Source: Eretmocerus hayati
Taxonomy: Eukaryota; Arthropoda; Insecta; Hymenoptera; Aphelinidae
Assembly: GCA_029851415.1 (NCBI GenBank)
Contig: CM056742.1
Location: forward strand, 150,293,121-150,357,120
DNA: 64,000 nucleotides
Direction: 5' to 3'
Shown here: positions 34,921 through 46,502 of the stretch, piece by piece
How the letters are laid out: each line of letters begins with the position of its first letter
Position numbering within the stretch: position 1 is the stretch's first letter
Translations under genes and position numbers: made by a program
The notes under the pieces: model-generated
What the model was told of the DNA's origin: nothing
The model's input: only the letters and a program-made list of their open reading frames with translations
Databases searched by the model: none

Positions 34921-37418
34921 GTATTGGATTCACTTTGCTCACAAATTCACTTGTTCACATCATCAATGACCAGTGTACCCCAGCCTCTGAAGTTTATGCA
35001 TCCACATTACATGAAGGCCGTTAATGAAAGATTGACTGATAAAAGACATGAGGAATTGTGCTCCAATGTCATCTCTGTCTTGGAAATGACAATGGGGGAA
35101 AACAGAGAGTGCCTAAAATACAAACTCACAGGTATGATCAATCTATCACACAACAATCTGACACTAACCTTTTTACCCGATTCACTTCCAAAACTTATAC
35201 GCTGCTGGGTTGTAATGTGGCTTTCTTCCCTCTTTTCCAGGCTGTGCTCTAAATATTGGTGAATGGGGACACAAACATGTCAGAGATTTGTCTGTAGAAC
35301 TTGCTGGCGAATGGGATGAACTTGCAATTGATGGTGCCCAAGAAATGCAGGAAGAGATGATTGCCCCAGTCCATGAGATAGTTTCTAACAATATGGCTCA
35401 GAATGCAGAGACTGAGGCTTGTGATCGACTCATGAAGATTGCCCTCCTAAATATATTGGAGCAATATTTTATTGAGAGTGCTATTCACAGGGTATGGTTC
35501 TATTTAACAAATTGCATACCATATGTTGCTGATCCTGAGAATATTACACCTCTGCACACTGCATTGAAGTTAAATAAGAAATTCAGTCAGTATCTTCAAG
35601 CTCTTAGACTGGATATGCAACTCAACGATTTACCTTTGGTTGAAGATATCTTCAACAACTGTCCAGATCTGTAAGTGTATGTGAGATTTCACTTAGTATT
35701 CACCATCATTGAATGAAAAAGGACATTTTTTTGCAGATCAGTGCGGGAGCAACTAGCACTTATGCTGAGTAGACAGCGAATTTTCTTAGAACTACCATTT
35801 TCTCTGGGCCGGTATGATGATCCTTTTGTTGAGATTATGACCAACTCTCATCTGAATAATCACACTCTGAATCTCGCTAGTGAATTGGATATCATGAAAG
35901 CAAAAACACCACAAGATGTGTACAGATTTCACCTTGAAAACTCTAGAATATCATTCGGTGCCAGTCAAGTAGACTCTGACAGGCAGAATCTTGCAGCAAC
36001 ATTTGTCAATGATTCTGTCAAAGCAGTTTTTGGTCATGACAAACTGCGAATTACAGATGACAAAAAGTGGCTCAACAGAAATGAAGGTCGTGGTATGCCC
36101 AGTGTGACAGCGTCCCTTGGTCTCATCCTCTTGTGGGATGTTGATGGTGGTGATACTCCCATAGAAAGATATCTGTATTCTGGTGAAGATAGAATCAAAA
36201 CAGGAGCCCACCTAGTCTGTCATATCTCGAATTGTGGTATAAGAAACCAGTGTGAACCAGTTTCCGCATTGCTCGAAGACTGTGTGATGCCTAATAACAG
36301 CAACACCATGAGAATAGGAGCTTTCATTGAACTTGGCCTGTCATATGCTGGATACAATAGGGAAACTGTTCTGAGTCTCCTAATCCCAGTTCTAAGTAAC
36401 CCTAAATTTAACTGGGAAGTCATTGGTATAACGGACGATGGCTTTATTAGGTGTGGCAGCTGTTGGCTCTTGCAATGCAACAGTCACCACAGCTGCTATA
36501 ATGCAAGTTTTGATGGAACAGACTGGAGCTGAATTGAAGGTGAGATTTTGTCATTTTTCATTCTAAATCTAGTTGAACTATATCATTGCTATTTAATTAA
36601 ATCCAATCTTTGAATTCTTGTAGAACTCAAGGTCATGTAGAATCTCACATTATCAATTTGAAAAAAAAATATACGAGAGGCCCTCTTTGTTTATAATGCT
36701 TTTGGACGCAAAATTTTTTTGAAATCAATTCTACGCGTCGAGATCGGGTTCTTTAATCAAAATTCTGATGTCATCTTCAAACTGGTTTGAATACCGTGTA
36801 ATTATTTGCCGCGGCGGATTACATTCTTTGACCAATAATACAATGAGAATCTACTTCCAATTCAAAATAAGTCCCCTAGATTAATTTTTGAATTGAAATC
36901 CTGAAATTCCAAACAAACTGAGCATTCTATCATTTCAGTTTCATGGCGAGGTTTAGGATCGAGATGGTTTTGTAGATATCTCAAGTATCGTGGAAGTAGT
37001 GCTACTTTTTGAACTATCTTAAAATCACATTGCACAGTATATATTAAATCTCCTCTCATTAGAAATACTCTAAAATCAATCCATCAAGATATGATTTACG
37101 ACTCTATGATTTCTTAAGTTATACATAATTCACTTCTGACTAAACAAATTTTTTGTCCTTCAAAAAGTCATCCTAGGAAGGTCGCACTACCTATTGTACA
37201 CCCTGACGGCAGCGATGCAACCGCGTATATTGGCGACGTTCGACGAGGAGCCTCAACCACGAGCGGTTTATGGCCGTCGACGTGGAGGTCGGACATGCTG
37301 GCAATCCCAAAACCATCGGCGGGTTCCAACTAGCACAACATCGGTTTCACTAGCTTATTACAGTGAAAAGGTCGAGCTTGCGACCGAAGAATATACATCG
37401 CTCAACCCCATTTTGTAA
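34921..37418 (+). pseudogene. Degenerate partial copy of proteasome subunit Rpn1/PSMD2
   Basis: Rpn1 is the ubiquitin- and UBL-binding scaffold of the 26S proteasome base. Exon pieces: 34921-35131 (TSSMTSVPQPLKFMHPHYM), 35241-35670 (EWGHKHVRDL, NNMAQNAETEACDRLMKI), 35737-36539 ([54 protein letters not shown]) and about 37168-37418 (ILGRSHYLLYTLTAAMQPRI to ELVATEE-like end VELATEEYTSLNPIL). The first three are spliced by GT-AG. Near 36431-36436 one extra base shifts the frame; the proper sequence ([18 protein letters not shown]) continues in the next frame to a good donor at 36540. The toroid repeats of the middle third are absent. The last exon carries two compensating frameshifts (about 37250-37275 and 37335-37350) and stops before the usual FVILRKNP tail. 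The N-terminal exon is missing. So it cannot make a normal Rpn1; a truncated product remains possible. Confidence 0.85.
36541..37167. other. Intron-like gap in the Rpn1 copy
   Basis: About 630 bp where the exons for roughly the middle 300 residues of Rpn1 would be expected. I see no trace of them on either strand. The stretch is AT-rich, unlike the GC-rich exon that follows. Confidence 0.5.
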
Positions 37419-37752
37419 TTTTGCGCAAAAATCAGAGGTAATGTAAAAACGATTAGTCTCTGGTATGAGATACATCTATTTATATATTCTAAACTTGTAT
37501 GTAACGTCGTATTATTAAGGCTTATTATTATTGAGAGTTTTGAATAATTGTATTATGAAATTCGGTTCGTTGCGATTCTGTACTCAGGTCTTGAGTGTTC
37601 TTGCAAGGCCTCGGTTCGAACCTTATTTGTGATGGTATTAGAGAAAAGTGAAATCATCATAAGTTTGTAGAGGCCCTATTTTCTCATCAGCTGAAATATA
37701 ATTGATTTTTTTCTGAAATGTAACTTGTTTTCTGCATCTAATACTCTATTAA

Positions 37753-38048
37753 CGCCCTGCTAAAAATAATTCTGTAGGATCCCATGGGACTTCGTGGAAC
37801 CTGGCCCTGGGAAAAAATTTTTTTCTTGACACTTGGGAAATTTGGCATCCGAGACGTGCAGTATAATAATTCTGCCCATTTCTCTCCCGAAAATGGTTGA
37901 GTTTGGTCGATTATGGTCAAAATTCGTATGCTACCACCACCAATGCCAAATTTCGTAAAACACAAGATTGGAAATTTTCCTAGGGCTAGGTCCCACGAAG
38001 TCCCATGGGATTCCATGGAGTCCCACGGAATTATTTTCAGCAGGGCGG
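37753..38048. mobile_element. MITE with TTAA target duplication, 296 bp
   Basis: TTAA flanks at 37749-37752 and 38049-38052. Inverted ends: CGCCCTGCTAAAAATAATTC on the left and GAATTATTTTCAGCAGGGCG on the right, with further palindromic words (CCCATGGGACTTCGTGG) in both arms. TTAA specificity suggests a piggyBac-type or Kolobok-type mobiliser. Non-autonomous. Confidence 0.8.
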
Positions 38049-38611
38049 TTAAGAAAAAGATAGCTCACTAATTTAGTTTCTTACATTTGTACATACATAT
38101 ACTTGTAATAATGAAGCACCATGAAAGAATTCCTCAATGTGCCAAATCAATTATATATGGGGAATTGTGGAGCAAGCTCGACAAAATCGTCACCAGGGGG
38201 GTCGAGGAAGAATCTGAAATTTTTATTTCTGTTTGTACTATGTTCAAATAGTGCAAAAAAATTTTTGACTAGATTTTTCCGACCCCCCCCCCCCCCCCAT
38301 GTGGGCCCTGGGGCCCGTAAAAAGGCCATTTTAGGCCCTTTTTTGGCCTATTTTGGAAAAATCACTGCTCCAACGGAATTTGATATTTTTCAACGTAGCT
38401 GGGCGCATTTTTCTCGTTAATGCAAGTACTTTTAGGAAAAAAATTGCCCAAGGCCGATTACCAACCCTGGCCACCTCTGGGAGCCATTTACTGAGAGCAA
38501 ATATGAGCGACTTTTACGTCATCTAGTGGACAACCTAGGTCCAGCTAGAAAAGTCGATTGTTGTACTTTTTATAGCAGCTACAGCAGTGGGAAAACGAGC
38601 ATTTTTTTAAA

Positions 38612-39592
38612 AAATCGAAACTTTGAGACTAAAATACTAAAAACGTCCATTAATATTTATCCATCAAACATCTCCAGTATCTTCTTTGAGGTGTGAACAT
38701 ATACCAAAACAATTTTTGGGACGCCATTTTTTCCTTTTTCTTTTAAATGCAACACAAAATTCCGTGTTTTGCAATTTTTTCAAATACTTCATCCTTGGCC
38801 ATGGCCGCATATGCTTCCACCCCACTTGATTCGCACCAGAGTACATGAAAATACTCCCCCAAGTACCGCCAAACATGTATAAAAGCTTGCGGGGTCGATT
38901 TTCGGGGTACTCATTATACCTCGCAAATGAAACATCGGGCTGAATTGGAGATTCAAACTTACTTTTTCGACTCAAAATGACCATCTAAACACAATTCTGA
39001 GGTCAGTTTTGCTTTAAATAGTCGTCCCTCTGCCCCTTAAGAACCTAGATTCTGTCGACGGGTTCGGACACCTTTGAGGCACTAGACGACATTCTAGAGA
39101 TGAACTGCTCTCGGAATTGTGTTTAGATGGTCATTTTGAGTCGGAAAAGTATGTTTGAATCTCCAATTCAGCTCAATGTTTCATTTGCGAGCTAGAATGA
39201 GTACAACCATGCTCGCGGCCTCCTGCACTCGGATGGCAAAAATTATGCCCATTTTTGACTCGGCAAATATAACCCACAGCTCGCCCCTGGCTCGAGAATC
39301 GTCCCCGCAAGTTTTTATACATGTTTGGCGGTACTTGGGGGAGTACTTTCATGTACTCTGGTGCGAATCAAGTGGGATGGAAGCATATGCGGCCATGGCC
39401 AACGATGACGTATTTGAAAAAATTGCAAAACACGGCATTTTGGGATGCGTTTTAAAAATCAAAGAAAAAAAATGGCCTCCCAAAAATTGTTTTGGTATTA
39501 GTTGACACCTCAAAGAACATACTGGAGAAGTTTGGTGGATAAATATTATGGACGTTTTTAGTATTTCAGTCTCAAAGTTTCGATTTTTTCAA
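38612..39592. repeat. Large foldback element, arms about 0.4 kb
   Basis: Left arm 38612-39003 and right arm 39108-39592 are inverted copies (for example GGCGGTACTTGGGGGAGTA on the right, its complement on the left). The right arm has an extra block of roughly 95 bp near 39208-39305 that the left lacks. Similar frames on the two strands are therefore one sequence read twice. Downstream of 38281 is an 18-base C run. Confidence 0.7.
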
Positions 39593-39650
39593 AAAATGCA
39601 CATGAGAGCATGTTGAACACACTGCGATAGTGGCGTTTTTGTTTTACAAA

Positions 39651-41767
39651 TCATCTCTGTATTTTGCTCATAAAATCTCTCCAAATCCGACTTCTGTATT
39701 TTTGAAGATAAGATTCTGAAGGCCTTGAAAAAGGAATCGAATGCGTCGAGGTACACTCGGGAACAAGGTGAACTGTAATAGGATGACGGTCAGTGACCGT
39801 TCGGGATCTGTCGTCTCCCTCGCACTCATGGGATAACCTATTAGGTGCGAGTGAGATGGGAGATCTCGAATGGCCGCTGACCGTCATCCCATTGCAGTTC
39901 ACCTTGTTCCCGAGTGTACGTTGAGGTAAGCAGCGAGGTTGATTTTTGCATTTCTCAAACTTAGGGTACATGGGAACAGTTTCTGTCTTGATGTACTGAG
40001 CTTGTCGCGTTAGTTTCAAATATAGTTGCTCAAAGTGGATGTTGCTCTTCTCTTATAAAACCTTTGAGCACCCTCATATGGTTCTCAAACGGGAACGCGC
40101 TGAACTCTTCAGCAGGACCATGTTCTAGCACTTCCAAAGCCAGATGAATCAAATTGTGCAGGTTGTACACGAGACGACCTGATCCGTACAACTGTTTGAA
40201 CTCTTAGAGAAATGAACGTAGTAGATCTGCTGCAGTGTCATTGTGCGTTCGGTAGCGACGAGGATCACACAAAATTTTCATGGCACAGGTGAGCTTAAAA
40301 AAATGAGTTGCATTGCTGCATACTGTTCTGGAACGAAACGAGGCACGAGCACCACCGACACATACAGAAGAAAGAAACGGCTGTGGGTCGCTTTCCATTT
40401 CTTCACATTGGCCAAGCTTTGCACCTTTCTTTTGGAGAATTCAGTAGGAATCCATCCGCTCAACTTTTCTAGAGAAGAATTGAAGCTCTCATAGTCAATA
40501 CGAAAATCAATGTCAGGGTTTTCGTGCAACTCCTTCATTGATCTCAATATAGTTTTGACGACTCCCAGATACACTTGGTGCATGGGATCCAGAGGGAACT
40601 GTGCTATCATGTTGATCTTGAATTTCTCAAATGGACCTTTCTTCTTCGACTTGTGGTGACCCATTTGTTAGCGCTTGCGGAAACTTCTATTCGACCTCAA
40701 TTTTGCATTCAAATTCTGAAAAGTCATTCTCCGTCTCACATGAATCCCTTTAACACAGCATTTGTCGCATCCATAAGTGTGGTTATCTTACCCACAGCAC
40801 TTTATGTAACTTCTCGCAGGATTGTCAGCAATAATGTTACGCAACTTAAAAGAATAGTGACAGTTATTGGCCGATTCTGCCAAGTCCTTCAAATAGGATT
40901 TGACACTTTTTGGTTTGCGGCGACCATAATAGACACCAATGATAAACGGCTTTGTCTTGCGCCCTCTTATAACCAGTCTCCCGAGTATTGGCCATAACTC
41001 CTCGGTACTGGTTCTTTTCAACTTCAATCCATCGATGTTAAGATCCATTTCCAATAATTCTCCATGCTCCAAACCATGCCTCGCAATCTCTTCTTCTAAG
41101 CACTTCCGCAACCCGTAATGAACGTACTTTCCAGGTAGACATTCCCTAATTGGAACTTTTATCCGACTAGATTTGCGGAGTGTTGATATCCGTACCGGCA
41201 AAGACTCAAATTTACCACCTTGTTCTCTCAGAAGTTTCAGGAGTGCTTCACATTTTTCTCGAGGAACAGAGTGATCTAAAACTTCTGCTAGCTTGTCTTC
41301 AAATTTTCTTCTCTCCTTCAGCTCATTCAAAAAGTTTTCCGATCCATCATCTTCTTCATCCGATGTCCAATCAGATTCATCATCTTCATCTGATGAACAA
41401 TTGGATCTGGCATATTTGTCCTTGTTAGGGATGGGATTTGTCTTGACTTCTGGGGTACACCTTCATTTGTGTTTTGTGGATCAGATATAGGCGCAGGAAC
41501 AACTTCATCTTCAAATCTTGCCCTTGAATCGTGCTCATCAACTTGTCTTGTTATATTGACCGAGTCATTTGCAATCTGACACTCATCAGGCGATGGTTGT
41601 ATAACAGCTGCGACCGGTTCTCCAACTGGCTGTGCTTCCCATTGCCCCAAAGTATCTATTTCCGATTTTTTGATAACACCACAGAGCCATTGATCGCACC
41701 TATTCCTTTTCTGTCTCGTCCCAAGCTGTAACCAGGGTTTTTTGTTGACCATCTTGCACATCTGCAA
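39651..41767 (-). pseudogene. TNP2/DUF4218-like (CACTA-type) transposase pseudogene
   Basis: Reading from 41767 down: an acidic N-terminal part ending in a DE/S-rich stretch; a frame shift near 41400; then 41330-40788 (GKYVHYGLRKCLEEEIARHG, MDLNIDGLKLKRTSTEELWP, PFIIGVYYGRRKP); a break; 40664-40278 (FPLDPMHQVYLGVVKTIL, close to the DPMHLVDLGV signature of this family); a stop near 40207; then LYGSGRLVYNLHNL and FSAFPFENHMRVLKGFIRE (about 40190-40040); a one-base shift near 40037; and a C-terminal frame to 39651. These motifs are typical of animal TNP2-like transposases, which carry out cut-and-paste transposition of CACTA/EnSpm-related elements. At least four lesions make it inactive. A MITE has inserted in the C-terminal part (39754-39916) without closing that frame. 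No matching TIRs were found around it. Confidence 0.7.
39754..39916. mobile_element. MITE inserted in frame in the transposase pseudogene
   Basis: A 163-bp hairpin element with ends CACTCGGGAACAAGGTGAAC and the exact inverse, flanked by TA at 39752-39753 and 39917-39918. Element plus duplicated TA is 165 bp, a multiple of three, and it has no stop in the host frame, so the 122-codon frame at 39651-40019 runs through it. TA duplication suggests Tc1/mariner-type mobilisation. Confidence 0.8.
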
Positions 41768-42412
41768 TCATGAAAGATGAGCATTACTACACGAACTATA
41801 GAAAAGTCCAAGACTTGAGTTATTCCGATAAGCAAGGTGTTGTTACCGATTAGGCTATAGTAACATAATTGAGCCTACTATAATACTCGCGTCAAGGCAT
41901 TTCAAATATCAACAGCATGAACAAACCAGCCAATCAAAGTAACGGATGGATTTCGGAAAATGATTAATCGTAATTCTGCTGCGGTCACGATTCCGACCTT
42001 AGACTGATAATATTCATCTCACGAGAAAGCTAGACAAACGTTTTTTAGTACTTGCAGTTTTCTCATCAAAAATCGTAGGAAAGAATGATTGCAGTGCAAG
42101 GGGTTTCCCGATCAGCTCATTTTTTAACGAATTTATTTTTTCCCACTATATTTTAGTCCATTCGATCAGATACATCTAGGTTTCCCAGATAGTTCGACGT
42201 CTCTGCGAGTAATCTAATGTCACTTCGTTGAAGATATCCGATTTTCGAGAAAATCGCTATCAGGCTTCATCAACAATGCCATGTAGCTGACGAATTTTTT
42301 TCGGAACTTTTTGACTGCCCAATGCTGATTATGATACATTTAGAATTCCAGTCAACATGTATCAGCTCGTCGGATTTTGCAGAGATCTTGAATGCGAAGT
42401 CGTCCCTCGAGC
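41768..42412. other. No gene recognised
   Basis: About 0.6 kb upstream of the transposase pseudogene. Nothing beyond short chance frames; no TIR partner for the transposase could be found. Confidence 0.4.
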
Positions 42413-42976
42413 ACTGTACCAAGAATACAAGTACAGTGCAAGTGATGCACCATGCAAAAGATTTCAATTAATGTTTTTCGTGTGCGCGAAGTTGTAAAAA
42501 AAATGAGACTTCTCTTCATTATTTACAGTGCGAGAAGTAATGCGGAAATGACTTCTCGCATAGTTTTACATTCACGCACTGGTGAGAGTGCGGGAATGTA
42601 ACTTCTCGCTCTAATGAATTTTCATTCACGCACAGTTCCAAAATATGATGTCACATCATCCCTCTGAATTCGACCTCGCTTCGAAACTTCGTTTTCAAGA
42701 TAATCTTGGCATTTAATTACACCTTTGCGCACAGTTGCAAAAAATAGTATACGCAACACGTGCGAGAAGTTTCCGCACACGTTGCCAACTCGCGCGAGAA
42801 GTAAAATTCACGCACACCTCGAAACTTCTCGCACACCCAGAAGTACATATTCGCGAAGCGAGCGTGCGTGAATGTGTCTCGTGTCTGTGCGAGAAGTTCC
42901 AAAGTGTGCGTGAATATTAACTTCTCGCACTCGTTTGGCATCTTGTGCGGAAATTGACCTTCTTGCACTTGTTGCA
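42413..42976. mobile_element. Element with many inverted and direct GCGAGAAGT/GTGCGTGAA words
   Basis: The word TGCGAGAAGT or its complement ACTTCTCGCA occurs about ten times, and GTGCGTGAA or TTCACGCAC about six times, in both orientations between 42480 and 42950. Ends are similar in inverted form (ACAGTGCAAGTGATGCA left, TTGCACTTGTTGCAT right). Dense short repeats near both ends are typical of non-autonomous DNA elements whose transposase binds many subterminal sites. No ORF. Confidence 0.5.
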
Positions 42977-43321
42977 TAATATACTATATTAACACTAACA
43001 TGCTCGGGATGGAATTATTTTGTAAAATTTCATGATCAATGGTCAAAATCTGACAGTTCCCTGACTTTTATGGTCTGAATCATTCCCCTGAGGATTCCCT
43101 AATTTTCCCAGCTCCTTGATTCGCTAAGAACAATACTATAATGATGGTTTCAGTTGCCGTGCAGGAATCCGGCTTTTTATTGTATTATAAGGGATCTTCT
43201 AAGCATTTCAAAGAGAGACTGTTTCTCAGACTCCAAACCTTGCACGCGCAGGAAATATCTATTTTCGATTTTGAAATGAAAAAAACCCAAAGGACACAAT
43301 TTTTCACATGGAATTAGTAGA

Positions 43322-43442
43322 TTTCGCGCCGAGATTATGAGGTTGTAGCTCGCTCCTGAGCGATTGGTTTTCGGCCCGAGCCGCAGGCGAGGGTGAGAAT
43401 AATCGCTCGGAAGCGGGAAACCTCATGATCGAGGCACGAATG
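43322..43442. repeat. Short TIR element, about 120 bp
   Basis: TTCGCGCCGAGATTATGAGGTT at the left (given here as 43326 onward) pairs with AACCTCATGATCGAGGCACGAA at the right with a few mismatches. The centre contains GAGCGATT and AATCGCTC, also inverted. MITE-like, unassigned. Confidence 0.55.
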
Positions 43443-43522
43443 CTATTTTATGCAATTTTGTGAGCACCCAAACATCGGAAAACTGCATAAATGCATTTTA
43501 GAAAAGAATGGAGAATTGTCTG

Positions 43523-43907
43523 TTAAGGCGATGCGGTCGCCGTGCTTGCTGATTTTTGTTCACAGAAATCTCAAAATCTATTCCAATTAGGGCTAAACAG
43601 CGAGTTATCCAGGCTTTGTAATCATCTAACTTGGCCTGGATAACTCTTCGTTTAACCCTAATTGGAAAAGATTTCAAGATTTTTGTGAACAAAAATGTGC
43701 CAATTTGTAAGTTGGAAAGCACCCGCGGGGAAGTTATTCTCCTTCATCACCGATAGTCTTGGGATTAGTAAAAAATGACGAATTATCCACCACAATTCAC
43801 ATGATAATACGTAATGAACAACTTGTTTCAAACTTCGTATCATCAAAATTTTAGATAAAATCTAAATGTGTAATTTTCGGGTTGCACGGCGACTGCATCG
43901 CCTTGAA
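43523..43907. mobile_element. MITE with GC-rich ends and internal hairpin
   Basis: Outer inverted ends AAGGCGATGCGGTCGCCGTG (left) and its complement with one mismatch (GCACGGCGACTGCATCGCCTT, right). Between them a hairpin 43535-43706 pairs TTTTTGTTCACAGAAATCTC with its inverse and includes CCAATTAGGGCTAAACAG on one side. Target duplication unclear. Confidence 0.6.
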
Positions 43908-44605
43908 GTAAAATTGAAGAGTAGTCACAGAATGGTCCATGGATAAATCTGGCGAGATAGAAAAAAGGTTTCAATACGTATTTTGCTCATCTCTCGAGGG
44001 CGTTAAACTGCGTCGCGCTAGAGTTAGTATCGCGCTACCGTCAGTAAGTTGTTTCTAAACAGTAACGATTCATGTGAAGAATGGTCTCAAAAATTTTTCG
44101 GAAAAAATTCCGGTTCAAAATTTTGATTCGCGCGCTATGGCGAGAAAATTTCTCTAACTCCCATCTACACTCATGATGCCTTATGAATCGACCTATCAAA
44201 ATAAGACACCCTATGATATAAATTAAGATACTCAGGGTGAAAAATTCGGGCGTCTCGTATGTATCCCGATGATCTTTTCAAAAATCTCTGTAATGGCGCA
44301 TTCTAGGAAGAGGACTGCTCGCTTCCGCAGGTCGCTCCAAACCCCACATATGACTCCAAAATCCTGACTATCCTGCGTTGCTTTGAAACTGATAGATGGA
44401 CCCTTGAAAAACCCCACCTTCATAACATTGTCCGTTCAAAGGCAAATAGATTACCGTATTCATCACCATCAGTCTACAAGACGCACCCCTGTTGACTGTG
44501 TATTCGACCAAAAAGATTTAGAGAAACTCGGGAAAATGGTGATTATCATGTCGATTTCTTAGATGGTTGCTATGATTGAAGAACGTACACAAAGTCAGAC
44601 TCATA

Positions 44606-44678
44606 TAAGAGTGCTTTTGTGTTGCTCGTTGCTCACGAATCTGAGGCAAGATTCGTGAGCAACACAATTGCACTTTTC
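44606..44678. repeat. Short hairpin with about 30-bp arms
   Basis: AGTGCTTTTGTGTTGCTC ... GCTCACGAATCTGAGGCAAGATTCGTGAGC ... AACACAATTGCACTTTT folds almost completely; the tip GCTCACGAATCT/AGATTCGTGAGC is perfect apart from the loop. It has the size of a microRNA precursor, but nothing else supports that. Confidence 0.4.
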
Positions 44679-46502
44679 TATACATCATTGGTGCGTCTTA
44701 TAAATAGGTGAACAAGATAGCTCCTAATTGAATCATCTTGGCTCTTTCGTCATACATAAACCGAACGAACCTTTCATTTTATAGAAATCTACTATCAGGA
44801 AACACGTCCTTTTTACTTCAATGTCGACTCTGAAGAAGGACTTGAAATTTTCAGTGGAATTTTCGAATTGATATACTTGGTAGTTCCACATGATCAAATC
44901 AGCTAGGCGATCACAAAATTATAAGAAAATTAGGCCTTTTTACTACAAATCCTTGCAGTGGTCATGAGGATCGTGAATTAGAATATAATTTCGGATCTTG
45001 CAGAGATAAATTCGAAGGATCTGAAGCTTAGACTCATATTTAGCGAGGTGACATCTACCACCAAATAAAAGCACAGGGTTATCTGAGACGGATTTATCAT
45101 ATCATAACTCAATTGCATTATCAATTCCAAGCATGAATCAAATTACCATCAATATAAATGACCGTCATGAATAACTACCCACATTTAATATTTCAGATAA
45201 TTTCGAGCCAAAAATACAATTTTTAATTATGAAATAATCTACTCAGACCAGTTTTCCTCTTTGCTTCTTCAGTACATAGATTTTCAATAGTTCACCAACG
45301 AAAAGGCCATTAATTCCTGATGCAACCTCGATTTTGTAAAAAATACGTCCTCCTCAAGATCCCAATGAGAATTTAAAAATTCCAAATGAATGCCAGACTC
45401 ACATTGCCAAAGCTGCTCAAGGCTTATTCTTGAAAACTGAGCATCACATCTTCGTTTAAAGACATTGTAGAGACCAATAAGTCGATGATGTACATCTCGT
45501 CAGTTCAATGCTCGAGTTGTCCGATGGGCCAACAGAAGATGTCAGTTTTTGCGGATAGATTGGTGCCTTCACAATGGTTTTGATCATACTTTTGGGGAAT
45601 GTATGAATTGATTGATTCAATTCTTTACACTGCTGATTAGCCTTCGGTAGTACATTGAATCATTGGGGATCAACAAGTAATGATCATTTCCTGAAGAAAA
45701 ATGTATTGAATTCAAGCTTTTTGTATGAAATGTGAACGAAACAATTCATTTTCTTTGAATAATGATAACGAAAACAACAGTTCATTAGACCCAATAGAGA
45801 CTATAAGTCATTTGAATCATCTACTCTACGAATACTGATTTCATAATAAGCAGTTCAAAGTTGGATGAGTTAAATGGGTCACGCAATTGAACTATTGAAT
45901 TGAAAGTCCAAAATTGAAGCTGATCGGTTATAATGATATGTGATGGCGACTCTGGTTACAATTACCTTTTACAGAGGAGCCTTCTACTTCCATCGCAAGT
46001 TTTTGATTCATGGTACACATAGAATAATGGTTCGAGTAATCTGTTTGCAGCTTAGAGTGGCTCTGTGATAGAGCGATGACTATATCTAAATATGCAGGGC
46101 TTAAAGCTGCTCATGTCCTGATGGGGAACAAGAAGTTATTGAAATCCATAAAAAGTAATGGAATAATCATAGCATGTATATGTACAAGACAGTGCATGAA
46201 TACTCACAAGGTGCCCGCATTGGTGAACACCAAGAAAAGCACAAACAGTTATATTGCAAGAAGTTGTAATCTTCAGATAGATCATCATGTTGAGAAGCAG
46301 GCCATAACACACAGCTGAAAACGAGGCTAAATAGGATGATCCAAAATATGAAAAAACCTTCTTGTCAATGTGATTAATATGTTTTGAATTGGTTTTGACT
46401 GAAACATACCTAGATGCGTAGTGCAATTTCGCTCAGAGACCCCGCTTGCTGAAGAAATGAAATTTGTGGAAAATTATTTCTGATGAAGTATTCCTCTCTC
46501 TC
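44679..46502. other. No gene recognised (1.8 kb)
   Basis: AT-rich single-copy-looking DNA. Open frames are short on both strands and carry no recognisable domain. No inverted repeat pair was spotted. Confidence 0.4.

Noticed and set aside
37560..37640. Possible tRNA from the B-box-like GGTTCGAACC near 37610
   Set aside because: No A box, no acceptor or D-arm pairing.
38147..38420. Opposite ORFs around the C/G homopolymer at 38281
   Set aside because: Low-complexity driven frames with no domain and no splice context.
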